Part shown: one piece after another, positions 7,666 through 16,263 of the stretch
Layout: every line of letters starts with the position of its first letter
Numbering within the stretch: the stretch's first letter is position 1
Source of the DNA: Pseudoalteromonas atlantica
GTDB lineage: Bacteria > Pseudomonadota > Gammaproteobacteria > Enterobacterales > Alteromonadaceae
Reading direction: 5' to 3'
DNA length: 64,000 nucleotides
Assembly: GCA_007988745.1 (NCBI GenBank)
Contig: BJUT01000007.1
Coordinates: 57,599-121,598, forward strand
The notes under the pieces: model-generated
Seen by the model: the letters and a program-made list of their open reading frames with translations, nothing else
Told to the model about the DNA's origin: nothing
Database searches by the model: none
Made by a program: the position numbers and the translations under genes

Positions 7666-10593
7666 TTAAAAACTATAATTTATACCCGCGTAGTAGCGTC
7701 TACCTGAGTAACTTGAACTTAATAAACGCGCTTCGCTATCATCACCTAAACGCGTAACAGTTTCCGATTTAGTTAAGTTAATAACAGAGGCTGTTAAACT
7801 TAAGCCATCAGAAATATTAATGGCGGCATTTACATCAACTTGCTCGTAAGGGTCTTGGTATACATTTAAACCGCTATTTAAGCCAAGTACTGTTTCGCCG
7901 CGTTTATTGTACGACGCGCGAAGAGTAAAGTACTCGCCTTCGTAATAAGCAGAGGTGTTGTACTGGTATTTAGCGCTTCCAATTAATGGCGATTGGCCAA
8001 ATTCTTCACCATTTACACTTACATCGGCTTTATTGGTTTTGTTATAGGTGTAATTAGCATAAAAACCAAAACCACCTGCAAATGCATGTTGAATAAATAC
8101 TTCGGCCCCTTTTGATACCGCATCGGTGCCGTTACCCACTGTGCTGTATGGCGCAACGGTAATGAAACCGCGCTCTACTATATTGTCTTTGCCTGCAAAC
8201 TCTTGCTGCATATCTATTACCAGCGGCACAACAAAGTTATCAACCTTTTTATGAAACAACGCTAACCCCAATGCAGAGCCCTCGGCGTAATAATATTCAA
8301 TAGATAAATCGGCCTGCACTGATTCAAAAGGTTTTAAATTTTTATTACCGCCACTGCCACTAAAACCTGCAAGTTCGTTGAATGCGGCTCTGTCTTCTGC
8401 CCATTCATTTGATACAAACGTAATACGCTGCTGCGAGCCTAAATCGCTGTAATCTGGTCGTGCCATCACTTTAGCAATAGCGCCTCTAATCACTAAATCG
8501 TCGGTGGCATCCCACGCTATGTTAAAGCTTGGTAGAATTTGTGTGTCGGTGTTTTTTTGTGTAACCAACTGATAATATTCTACAAAACGCGCATCGCCAG
8601 TTACCGGCTCGCCTGTTTCATCATTGGTGTGATCAAGTTGATAAGTATATAAATCGGTAGAAGAGGTTAAGGTTTTAGTTTGTACTACGCGCACACCTAA
8701 ATTACCTCTTACTTCACTAAATTCAAAATCGCCTTGAATGTAAAACGCTGATATTTTTTCTTCAATATCGTATACAAAGTTATCTTCTATGCGGGTATAA
8801 GGCGTGTAGTTGTCGGTTACTAAATCTCGGTATTTATCCCAATCTATGCTGGGCATTTGGTTTATATTAAACCCGCCAACTATATTGGTTTGATTAATAA
8901 ACACATCCTCGGCAAGTGGCATACCGCCATTCCATTGGTAGCTATCAAATTGCGTGATACCTTGCTCACTCGCTTCACCTGCAGCAATATCAAAGTTAGG
9001 ATCTAAAAAAAACGTATTACCGGTCTCGCGGTGTAAATTGGCATGGCGATATTTAGCCCCGGTTCTAATCGTTTTTAAAAGCCCCCAATCAACATAAAAG
9101 TCGATGTCGGCTTGATAATAATCCTCTTCGAGTTCGCTGCGCACAAAGCTTGAATTTGACGAACCCGCATCACGCCCGCCGCCTAAGCCACTTTGCAAGT
9201 TAGCTAATGTGTTGGGATCAATACTCAGCGATACATTATTTTCATTTAAAGACCACGCATCGCTTTGCGATGCGTTTTGAATAACGGTTTCGTTTTCACC
9301 GGCATTTGAGCTTTTATAAGCGGCTTCCCAGCTTTCTTCAGGGCCGCCCTCAGATTGGGTGTTACCAATAACAAAGCGGGCTTTAAAGCTATCGCCTTCA
9401 TAGGTTAAATTAAAATCGATAGTATCGGAGGTAGACTCTTCTCGTACATAGCTGCCACGCATCCACGGAAATTGCATATCGTTTTCAACACCGCTAGCAC
9501 TGGCATTGTATTGCATACCCGTTGCAATGGTGCCTGTTTCATCCAGGTTTACTGCGCTTAAAAAGTCTGGGTTAAGTGACCACTCAGGAATATCAATGAC
9601 TGATTCGGTTCTGTCTTGTCCGAGTATAAAACCAAAGTAGTTAAATCCTAGTTCTAAGCGATTAGTCGGGCGCCATTGTGTACTAAATTGAATACCTTCA
9701 CGCTCACGTTTTTCATTAAGCACAGAGCCACGTACAACTTGCGGAAACCACACGTCATCATAACGATTACCGCTGGCATCACTTATCGTATCCCAACCGT
9801 TATTGTTATCAACGGCATTACCATTAATATCAGTAGGTTGACCGCCACCCGTGTAACGCCATACATTTGTATCGGTGCTGCCTGTTAAAGTGCGATTAGT
9901 ACGCTCTTGATAGGTATAACCCACCAATACGCCAAAGGTGTCGTCGTCATTTTTCCACGAATATAAGCCACTAAATTGCGGCTCGTACTCTTTTGTCACA
10001 TCGGCGTAAGTAGATTCAACGTTAAATACACCTGAGTTTGCCTCCATGCTTAAAGGCTTGCGGCTATGCATTAATACTGTGCCGCCCACGCCGCCTTCAT
10101 CTAAACGCGCTTCTGGCGATTTATACACTTCTACGCTTTCTATCATGGCAGAGGGTAGTAAAGTGTAATCGAACGAGCGTGAAGGCTCCCCGGGTGATGA
10201 GGCTATAAAATTGCCATTAAGCTGAGTAAATGTGAGCTCAGATGATAAACCACGAATACTCACCGATGCCCCTTCTCCGCCATCGCGTTCAATAACAACG
10301 CCAGGTACTCGCTGCAACGAATCCGCTACATTTTTATCAGGAAATTTGCCAATATCTTCGGCTGTAATTGCATCCACCACAGAGCCAGACATACGCTTAA
10401 CATCTAAGTTCTCAGCCATGCTTGAGCGTATACCCCGTACCTCAATTACTTCCATATTTTTTTTAAGCAGTGTTTTAGCGTTTTGTGAGGCAGCATCATC
10501 AGCTAAGCTAAATGGGCTTGAGGTAATAAGTGATGCGCAAAATAAAGATTTGTATACTTTAGATAAAGGGTAATGACGTAGGCAATTAATCAT
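7666..10593 (-). CDS. Large TonB-dependent receptor (Caulobacter-type)
   Basis: A 975-residue outer-membrane receptor with a signal peptide (SPFSLADDA). It has a TonB-box-like segment (EVIEVRGIRSSM, about residues 49-60), a plug with DAITAEDIGKFPDKNVADSL and VPGVVIERD, and a long barrel ending GRRYYAGINYSF. The spelling AEDIGKFPD..VADSLQR..GV is typical of the Caulobacter-type receptor class found in marine bacteria, often for carbohydrate or other organic ligands. No transporter or catabolic genes flank it, so the substrate cannot be inferred. It is a single-gene transcription unit with a 400-bp upstream region. Confidence 0.92.
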   Translation of the reverse strand: MINCLRHYPLSKVYKSLFCASLITSSPFSLADDAASQNAKTLLKKNMEVIEVRGIRSSMAENLDVKRMSGSVVDAITAEDIGKFPDKNVADSLQRVPGVVIERDGGEGASVSIRGLSSELTFTQLNGNFIASSPGEPSRSFDYTLLPSAMIESVEVYKSPEARLDEGGVGGTVLMHSRKPLSMEANSGVFNVESTYADVTKEYEPQFSGLYSWKNDDDTFGVLVGYTYQERTNRTLTGSTDTNVWRYTGGGQPTDINGNAVDNNNGWDTISDASGNRYDDVWFPQVVRGSVLNEKREREGIQFSTQWRPTNRLELGFNYFGFILGQDRTESVIDIPEWSLNPDFLSAVNLDETGTIATGMQYNASASGVENDMQFPWMRGSYVREESTSDTIDFNLTYEGDSFKARFVIGNTQSEGGPEESWEAAYKSSNAGENETVIQNASQSDAWSLNENNVSLSIDPNTLANLQSGLGGGRDAGSSNSSFVRSELEEDYYQADIDFYVDWGLLKTIRTGAKYRHANLHRETGNTFFLDPNFDIAAGEASEQGITQFDSYQWNGGMPLAEDVFINQTNIVGGFNINQMPSIDWDKYRDLVTDNYTPYTRIEDNFVYDIEEKISAFYIQGDFEFSEVRGNLGVRVVQTKTLTSSTDLYTYQLDHTNDETGEPVTGDARFVEYYQLVTQKNTDTQILPSFNIAWDATDDLVIRGAIAKVMARPDYSDLGSQQRITFVSNEWAEDRAAFNELAGFSGSGGNKNLKPFESVQADLSIEYYYAEGSALGLALFHKKVDNFVVPLVIDMQQEFAGKDNIVERGFITVAPYSTVGNGTDAVSKGAEVFIQHAFAGGFGFYANYTYNKTNKADVSVNGEEFGQSPLIGSAKYQYNTSAYYEGEYFTLRASYNKRGETVLGLNSGLNVYQDPYEQVDVNAAINISDGLSLTASVINLTKSETVTRLGDDSEARLLSSSYSGRRYYAGINYSF

Positions 10594-11006
10594 TTTACAG
10601 CTATTCCATTTACATTGCTTAGGCTAAGCAAATCAGTGATCCATTAGCGTATTGCAGTACGTAATGGCAAATTGCTGCAAAGTTTACATGGCGAAACTTA
10701 ATGTATTGTTAACACCTGGCTTAATTTAGTCTCAACTGTGGTTAAAAAATAACTCACACCTCACTATTTAACCTTATTAGGGTTTATGCACCCGTTTTTA
10801 AGCTATTTAATGCTACCTAAGGTGAAAATAACACCTTTTAATAAAAATATTACCCGCCGCTTTACTTCACCTGAACTCTGGTTAAGAGACTTACTAACAG
10901 ATTGAATTCCAGTGATGGTAAAATTTATTTTTTCTAGCCAGAGATAGGTTTATTATCCACAGTTCAAATTACTTAATATGTGCCGGTACGCACTCTTGTT
11001 AAAGCA
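10594..11006. promoter_or_regulatory. Upstream region of the large TonB receptor with an operator-like palindrome
   Basis: No gene is seen. AAGGTG (10819-10824) and CACCTT (10832-10837) form a palindrome with a 7-nt AT-rich spacer, about 225 bp upstream of the receptor start. It loosely resembles the GGTAAA/TTTACC palindrome at 1900-1915. Its distance from the start suggests a long leader or a distal operator; promoter hexamers were not assigned. Confidence 0.3.
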
Positions 11007-11028
11007 AAAAACCGCTTTCGCGGTTTTA
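11007..11028 (-). terminator. Intrinsic terminator of the PAS-chemotaxis gene
   Basis: Stem AAAACCGC (11008-11015) pairs with GCGGTTTT (11020-11027) around a TTTC loop. On the minus strand it is followed by a run of T, immediately downstream of the gene ending at 11062. Confidence 0.8.
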
Positions 11029-11061
11029 TTTTATGTTTGTTGTTTTAACGTATTTACTCAA

Positions 11062-12387
11062 TCAGTTATTAGAGTTTAATTGGCTGGTAAATTGGCCTAC
11101 TGCATTAACCACTTTTTGGGCTCCATCTTGAATTTCTGCCATAACCTCACCCGACTCTTTAGAAAGCGCTAAACCTTGCTCTGCTTTTTCTTTGCCTTGC
11201 TCAATAACCGCTACCGTACTTTGGGTTTGTGACTGATTACGCTGTACCACTTCCACAATTTCTTCTGTTGCTTTTGACGTTCTTGACGCTAAATGCCTTA
11301 CTTCATCAGCAACCACGGCAAACCCGCGCCCTTGCTCTCCTGCACGCGCAGCCTCTATTGCAGCATTGAGTGCAAGTAAGTTGGTTTGCTCGGCAATACT
11401 ACTTATGCTTTGCACTATGCTGGCTATTTGTTGTGATTGTTGATCCAGCGCCGAAATTTCGTTAGCTGCTTGCTCCATATTTACAGCCAGCTCGTTCATA
11501 ACAGATACGGTTTCTTGTAATACGCAGCTGCCACGCTCTGCGGTTTTATCTGTTTCTGTAGAGGTGCCATAGGCTATTTCGGCTGCTTGCGAAATAGCAA
11601 TTTCACGGTTTACTTGCTCAGTAATTACGGTGGCAAATTTCATTACCTTATAAAGCTGATCCGCATCATTCGAAATAGGGTTGTAGGTGGCTTCTAACCA
11701 AATTACATTGCCATATTTATCTATACGTTTAAACCTGTCGGCAATAAATTGGCCTTGCCTAAGCTTGCTCCAAAACTGTTGGTATTCAGCCGAATTAGCT
11801 TCTTCGGTTTGACAGAATACCCGGTGATGCTGGCCAATTATTTCTGATTCATTGTACCCCATGGCTGACAAAAACTGATCGTTTGCCGTTAACACATGCC
11901 CCTGTAAATCAAACTCAATCACAGCCATAGAGCGATAAATCGCTTTTATTGTGTCGCTTTGTTCACGAGAGGTTGTAATGGTTTTAGTAAGTACGGTGCC
12001 AAACACCGAAAAATACAATAACTGATTTTGCTCACCCACCACTGGGTGCACAATTAATCTTAGCCACTCTGCATTGCCATCTTGGCGAACAAATTCAATA
12101 GCCCCACTCCAGTGGCCTTCTTTTTGGAATGCTTTTTCAAGCTCTTCGTATTCAGGTGATAACCGCGACTGTTCAGCAATAAAATCGCCTAGCTGATTAT
12201 TTGTTAAATTATCTTCGTTATAACCTAATGCGTTTAAAAAGTTATCGTTAGCATGCGAAATTCGCCCATCATAAAGTACATTAAGTACCAGCATTTCTTT
12301 GTAAAGCCCATCCCACACTTGCTCTAAAGGGTACAACTGAGCTTTTAAAGCGGCTATTTCGTTTTGCTTACCTTTTGAAAAAAACAT
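11062..12387 (-). CDS. Soluble double-PAS methyl-accepting chemotaxis-type protein
   Basis: A 441-residue protein with no membrane segment. It has two PAS domains (about residues 28-140 and 150-265; each has a GY.E.....G core, [14 protein letters not shown] and [14 protein letters not shown]), then a short MCP signalling domain whose hairpin tip reads [20 protein letters not shown] with [18 protein letters not shown] linear PAS-PAS-MCP layout without HAMP fits cytosolic, energy- or redox-sensing chemoreceptors. The ATG at 12387 is preferred over an in-frame GTG at 12408 because GGTAGGG lies just upstream of the ATG. The signalling domain is short on its C-terminal side and lacks an obvious CheR-binding pentapeptide. 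Confidence 0.9.
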   Translation of the reverse strand: MFFSKGKQNEIAALKAQLYPLEQVWDGLYKEMLVLNVLYDGRISHANDNFLNALGYNEDNLTNNQLGDFIAEQSRLSPEYEELEKAFQKEGHWSGAIEFVRQDGNAEWLRLIVHPVVGEQNQLLYFSVFGTVLTKTITTSREQSDTIKAIYRSMAVIEFDLQGHVLTANDQFLSAMGYNESEIIGQHHRVFCQTEEANSAEYQQFWSKLRQGQFIADRFKRIDKYGNVIWLEATYNPISNDADQLYKVMKFATVITEQVNREIAISQAAEIAYGTSTETDKTAERGSCVLQETVSVMNELAVNMEQAANEISALDQQSQQIASIVQSISSIAEQTNLLALNAAIEAARAGEQGRGFAVVADEVRHLASRTSKATEEIVEVVQRNQSQTQSTVAVIEQGKEKAEQGLALSKESGEVMAEIQDGAQKVVNAVGQFTSQLNSNN

Positions 12388-12518
12388 TAATTTCCCTACC
12401 AAAAACACTAAATCAAGTTACTTCCAGTATAGGAGGTATTAATGATAACGCGATAATTAATAAGTAGTTTAAGCTAATTTTTTGCTAAATTTGTAAGCAT
12501 ATGTTCCTTTTTATGTGT

Positions 12519-12773
12519 TCAGCCTTCACTTTCAACTAGGTTTACATACTTTTGTGCTAGCTGCTCAAGTGACTCCCTATTTAAAGGATCGCTTTTAATG
12601 CAATTAATGGGGCACACTATGACACACGTTGGTTTATCGTAATGCCCTACACATTCGGTGCACTTATCAGGGTCTATTTGATAAGTTTTTGACCCCATGA
12701 AAATCGCGCTGTTGGGACACTCGTCTACACATACATCGCAGTTAATGCATTTTTTATTTATAAATAGTGCCAT
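12519..12773 (-). CDS. yfhL: YfhL-type 2x[4Fe-4S] ferredoxin
   Basis: An 84-residue ferredoxin with two cluster motifs: CINCDVCVDECP near residues 9-20 and the second site C.ECVGHYDKPTCVIVCP with the characteristic insertion between the second and third cysteines, as in YfhL/Alvin ferredoxins. The start lies 8 bp downstream of the trhP stop, so the two are co-transcribed. TrhP is an iron-sulfur-dependent tRNA hydroxylase, so this ferredoxin is a natural candidate for its electron or cluster supply; that link is inference from adjacency. Confidence 0.88.
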   Translation of the reverse strand: MALFINKKCINCDVCVDECPNSAIFMGSKTYQIDPDKCTECVGHYDKPTCVIVCPINCIKSDPLNRESLEQLAQKYVNLVESEG

Positions 12774-12781
12774 GCTAGCGC

Positions 12782-14173
12782 TTACTCACTTGCTACTTTT
12801 TTATAGGGGTTGCGGGTATCTTGGTGCTCATCTAAATTGCGCATTAATATTGCGTGCTCTAAATTAATGCTCTCATCTAATGAGATTTTTACAATATACC
12901 CAGAGCCTTTCGCATCACTAATACTTTCGCCCTTTTTGTTTTGCATATATTCAAGCTCAAAAGTAATATTACCTTGTGGGGTCATAAGCTCTAAAGAATG
13001 CCCAACGCAGAATTTATTTTTTACCTCTATTTCAACTAAACCATCAGCATAGCGCCCTATTACTTCCCCAACAAATTGCTGCTTAGTTGATACAGAGTGA
13101 CCGTATTCGTAGTTTTGATAATCTTGATGGGCATGGCGCTTTAAAAAGCCTTCGGTGTAGCCTCTATGTGCTAAGTTCTCAAGTGTTTTGAATAAGTGAG
13201 TATCAAATGGTTTACCTGAAGCCGCGTCATCTATTGCTTTTCGATACACTTGTGCGGTGCGCGCTACATAATAAAACGATTTAGTCCGCCCTTCTATTTT
13301 TAAACTATGTACACCCATTTTTGTTAACTGCTCTACGTATTGTACGGCGCGTAAATCTTTTGAATTCATAATATACGTACCATGTTCATCCTCAAATGCT
13401 GGCATATACTCACCAGAGCGCCCTTGCTCCTCAAGCATGTAAATATTATTTGTTGGCGCACCTTCACCCAGAGTTGGTATAACTTGGTTAGGGTCAATTT
13501 TATGCACCATGTCGCCCGATTCGTTTTCAACCCCTGGTTTTACATCGTAACTCCAGCGGCAGGCATTCGTGCAGGTACCTTGGTTTGGGTCGCGCTTATT
13601 TATATAACCCGAAAGTAAACAGCGCCCTGAATACGCCATACATAACGCCCCATGTACAAACACCTCAAGCTCAGTATTTGGGCATAGCGTACGTATTTCT
13701 TTTATTTCTTCAAGTGATAGCTCGCGGGATAAAATAACTCGCTCAATACCTTGTTTTGCCCAAAATTGAACACTTGCATAATTAACTGCATTTGCTTGCA
13801 CCGATAGGTGAATAGGCATAGCTGGCCACTTTTCGCGTACCAGCATAATGAGCCCAGGATCTGACATAATCAGCGCATCGGGCCCCATAGCGATCACTGG
13901 TTCTATATCACGTAAATACGATTTAACCTTTGCGTTATGCGGAGCAATATTTGAGACCACATAAAACTTTTTATTTTGCGCATGGGCTTCATTAATCCCT
14001 ATTTGTAATGTCTCTAAATCAAACTCATTATTACGTACCCGCAAACTGTAGCGAGGCTGGCCGGCGTAAACGGCATCGGCCCCATATGCAAAGGCGTAGC
14101 GCATGTTTTTTAAGCTCCCCGCAGGGCATAACAGTTCAGGAATAAAAGAAGTTACAGAAGAAACAGCTGGCAT
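12782..14173 (-). CDS. trhP: tRNA 5-hydroxyuridine synthesis protein TrhP (YegQ, U32 peptidase-like)
   Basis: A 463-residue U32-peptidase-family protein. It matches E. coli YegQ closely: PELL.PAGSLKNMRYAFAYG, the segment DAVYAGQPRYSLRVRNNEF, LSVQANAVN, and the cysteine block CLLSGYINKRDPNQGTC..AC. YegQ was renamed TrhP because it is needed for ho5U34 formation in tRNA. The cysteine cluster (about residues 178-206) probably binds an Fe-S cluster. The N-terminus is about 8 residues longer than E. coli; the chosen ATG has GGAG six bases upstream. It is divergent from ndk. Confidence 0.92.
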   Translation of the reverse strand: MPAVSSVTSFIPELLCPAGSLKNMRYAFAYGADAVYAGQPRYSLRVRNNEFDLETLQIGINEAHAQNKKFYVVSNIAPHNAKVKSYLRDIEPVIAMGPDALIMSDPGLIMLVREKWPAMPIHLSVQANAVNYASVQFWAKQGIERVILSRELSLEEIKEIRTLCPNTELEVFVHGALCMAYSGRCLLSGYINKRDPNQGTCTNACRWSYDVKPGVENESGDMVHKIDPNQVIPTLGEGAPTNNIYMLEEQGRSGEYMPAFEDEHGTYIMNSKDLRAVQYVEQLTKMGVHSLKIEGRTKSFYYVARTAQVYRKAIDDAASGKPFDTHLFKTLENLAHRGYTEGFLKRHAHQDYQNYEYGHSVSTKQQFVGEVIGRYADGLVEIEVKNKFCVGHSLELMTPQGNITFELEYMQNKKGESISDAKGSGYIVKISLDESINLEHAILMRNLDEHQDTRNPYKKVASE

Positions 14174-14264
14174 ATGCGCTCCGTACAGCTAACCGAGTAT
14201 AAGTCGGTTGCATGATTAATTAATTTACAAGCGCGGCATTATAAATGCGCTAAACATTGTGCTT

Positions 14265-14278
14265 TTGATCAAGATCAT
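14265..14278. promoter_or_regulatory. FNR-like half-palindromic site
   Basis: TTGAT-CAAG-ATCAT matches the FNR/EtrA consensus TTGAT-N4-ATCAA at nine of ten positions. It sits between the divergent trhP and ndk genes, about 92 bp upstream of the trhP start and 56 bp before the ndk -10 box. Regulation of trhP (an oxygen-related tRNA modification) by an FNR homologue is an inference. Confidence 0.35.
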
Positions 14279-14333
14279 AAAACTGCAACCAAACTGGTTT
14301 TTAATAAAATTAGGTTTTTTCAATTAAAACGCG

Positions 14334-14339
14334 TATAAT
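14334..14339 (+). promoter_or_regulatory. ndk promoter -10 box
   Basis: A perfect TATAAT is followed by a GC-rich discriminator (TCGCGCCC), a pattern associated with growth-rate/stringent control. A good -35 hexamer at 17-bp spacing is not obvious. Confidence 0.5.
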
Positions 14340-14390
14340 TCGCGCCCGTAAATATTCACACTTTTATTTAAAAATTATTGGAGCATAAAG

Positions 14391-14822
14391 ATGGCTTTAG
14401 AGCGTACTTTCTCAATCGTAAAACCTGATGCAGTAGCAAAAAACCACATCGGCGCAATCTACAACCGTTTCGAAACTGCGGGTCTTAAAATCGTTGCAGC
14501 TAAAATGGTTCACCTTTCAAAAGAGAAAGCTGAAGGTTTCTACGCAGAGCACAGCGAGCGTCCTTTCTTCGGTGCTTTAGTATCTTTCATGACATCTGGC
14601 CCAGTAATGGTTACCGTTCTTGAAGGCGAAAACGCTGTTCTTAAAAACCGTGAAATCATGGGTGCTACTAACCCTGCTGAAGCACTAGCTGGTACTTTAC
14701 GTGCAGACTACGCTGATAGCATCGACGAAAACGCTGTTCACGGTTCTGACGCTGTTGAATCTGCTGCTCGCGAAATCGCGTACTTCTTCGCTGACGAAGA
14801 GCTTTGCCCACGTACTCGTTAA
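14391..14822 (+). CDS. ndk: Nucleoside diphosphate kinase
   Basis: A 143-residue enzyme of full family length, transferring the gamma-phosphate from ATP to NDPs through a phosphohistidine. Seen: N-terminal [11 protein letters not shown], substrate site RPFF, and the active-site motif NAVHGSD with the catalytic His near residue 117. GGAG lies seven bases before the ATG. It has its own promoter and terminator, so it is monocistronic. Its codon use (GCT, GGT and CGT rich) is typical of a highly expressed gene. Confidence 0.98.
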   Translation: MALERTFSIVKPDAVAKNHIGAIYNRFETAGLKIVAAKMVHLSKEKAEGFYAEHSERPFFGALVSFMTSGPVMVTVLEGENAVLKNREIMGATNPAEALAGTLRADYADSIDENAVHGSDAVESAAREIAYFFADEELCPRTR

Positions 14823-14860
14823 TTCGAGTTTTACAGTTAACGCTGTAATGCAAAGTAAGA

Positions 14861-14884
14861 AAAGGGCTTTCGAGCCCTTTTTTA
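14861..14884 (+). terminator. Intrinsic terminator of ndk
   Basis: Stem AAAGGGCT (14861-14868) / AGCCCTTT (14873-14880), TTCG loop, and a run of six T at 14878-14883. Confidence 0.9.
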
Positions 14885-14953
14885 GTCATTACGTAAAGTA
14901 TCCTTAAATGCATTTTTGATATTTTACTTAATGATTAAAGTGGGTGAATTGTG

Positions 14954-14959
14954 TACAAT
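14954..14959 (+). promoter_or_regulatory. rlmN promoter -10 box
   Basis: TACAAT followed by TCGCCC lies 47 bp upstream of the rlmN start. The arrangement mirrors the ndk promoter (TATAATTCGCGCCC), suggesting similar growth-rate regulation. The -35 is weak. Confidence 0.4.
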
Positions 14960-15006
14960 TCGCCCTTGTAAATTTTATCTCCACCGTCACCGATTGAGGT
15001 TGTTTC

Positions 15007-16137
15007 ATGACCGAGCAAAAAAAGATTAACTTATTAGATTTAAACCGAGATGCAATGCGTGAGCTATTTGTATCATTCGGTGAAAAGCCATTTCGTGGCG
15101 ACCAGGTGATGAAATGGATTTATCATTTTGGCGTTGATAACTTTGACGACATGAGCAACGTTAATAAAAAGCTTAAAGAAAAGCTTAAAAACGAATGCGA
15201 AATTGTTGCGCCAGAAATCTCTGTTCGCCAGCAAGCAAGCGACGGCACAATTAAATACGCATTAGTGCTTGATGGCGGCCAAGAAGTTGAAGCTGTATGG
15301 ATCCCAGAAAAAGACCGCGCCACCTTGTGTGTATCTTCGCAAGTGGGTTGTGCCCTTGAGTGTACGTTTTGTTCAACTGCGCAACAAGGCTTTAACCGTA
15401 ACCTTAAAGTGTCTGAAATTATTGGCCAAGTTTGGCGTGTAGCTAAAGACATAGGCCTTGATGGCAATAGCGAAAAACGCCCAGTTACCAACGTAGTAAT
15501 GATGGGTATGGGCGAGCCTCTACTTAATATTAAAAACGTAGTGCCGGCGATGGAACTTATGATGGACGACTGGGGCTTTGGCTTATCTAAGCGCCGCGTA
15601 ACATTAAGTACCTCAGGGGTTGTACCTGCCCTTGATTTATTAAAAGAAAAAATAGACGTAGCACTTGCTATTTCTCTTCACGCACCCGATAACGCTCTAC
15701 GTGACGTACTTGTACCAATTAATAAAAAGTACCCAATTGAAGAATTTTTAGCCGCGTGTCGTCGTTATATCGATGGCTCTAAAGCAAATAAAGACGTGAC
15801 CATTGAATACGTTATGCTAAATGGCGTTAACGACAGCACCGACCAAGCACATGAGCTGGTTAAAACGCTTAAAGGTACACCTTCTAAAGTTAACCTTATT
15901 CCGTTTAACCCGTTCCCGGGTAACGAATACACACGCTCTAGCAACAGCCGTATTGACCGTTTTTCTAAGGTTTTACAAGCTGCGGGTATTACGTGTATTG
16001 TTCGTCGTACTCGTGGTGACGATATTGACGCCGCCTGTGGGCAATTAGCCGGCGATGTTGTTGACCGTACTAAACGTATGGCGAAAAAGAAAATGCGCGA
16101 CGATAACGCAATTAGCGTAAATATCCAGCAAGCATAA
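15007..16137 (+). CDS. rlmN: Dual-specificity rRNA/tRNA adenine C2-methyltransferase RlmN
   Basis: A 376-residue radical-SAM enzyme that methylates A2503 of 23S rRNA and A37 of some tRNAs. The cluster motif is [18 protein letters not shown] (three cysteines, spacing CxxxCxxC, about residues 114-131). The SAM motif MGMGEPL and the C-terminal catalytic cysteine in AACGQLAG are present, as is [17 protein letters not shown] lies eight bases before the ATG. It directly precedes the PilF-like gene, as in many gammaproteobacteria, but a hairpin separates them. Confidence 0.97.
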   Translation: MTEQKKINLLDLNRDAMRELFVSFGEKPFRGDQVMKWIYHFGVDNFDDMSNVNKKLKEKLKNECEIVAPEISVRQQASDGTIKYALVLDGGQEVEAVWIPEKDRATLCVSSQVGCALECTFCSTAQQGFNRNLKVSEIIGQVWRVAKDIGLDGNSEKRPVTNVVMMGMGEPLLNIKNVVPAMELMMDDWGFGLSKRRVTLSTSGVVPALDLLKEKIDVALAISLHAPDNALRDVLVPINKKYPIEEFLAACRRYIDGSKANKDVTIEYVMLNGVNDSTDQAHELVKTLKGTPSKVNLIPFNPFPGNEYTRSSNSRIDRFSKVLQAAGITCIVRRTRGDDIDAACGQLAGDVVDRTKRMAKKKMRDDNAISVNIQQA

Positions 16138-16143
16138 GCCTGT

Positions 16144-16178
16144 AACCACCCTGCGTATATTTCCTATGCAGGGTGGTT
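16144..16178 (+). terminator. Hairpin after rlmN
   Basis: Stem AACCACCCTGC (16144-16154) / GCAGGGTGGTT (16168-16178). It is strong but followed by only an interrupted T-tract (TTGTTTATTTTT), so termination may be partial. Confidence 0.65.
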
Positions 16179-16263
16179 AAGTTGTTTATTTTTAAATAAA
16201 TGATGCAACACTAAGGGTTTTAGGTAAGATAGGCGCTATGGATAGAAAAACAGAGACAAGGTA

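Noticed and set aside
12387-12408. GTG start for the PAS-chemotaxis protein
   Set aside because: The ATG at 12387 has GGTAGGG in front, while the GTG has no ribosome site.
14341-14390. Riboswitch or leader peptide upstream of ndk
   Set aside because: The leader is about 45 nt with no stable structure or small reading frame.
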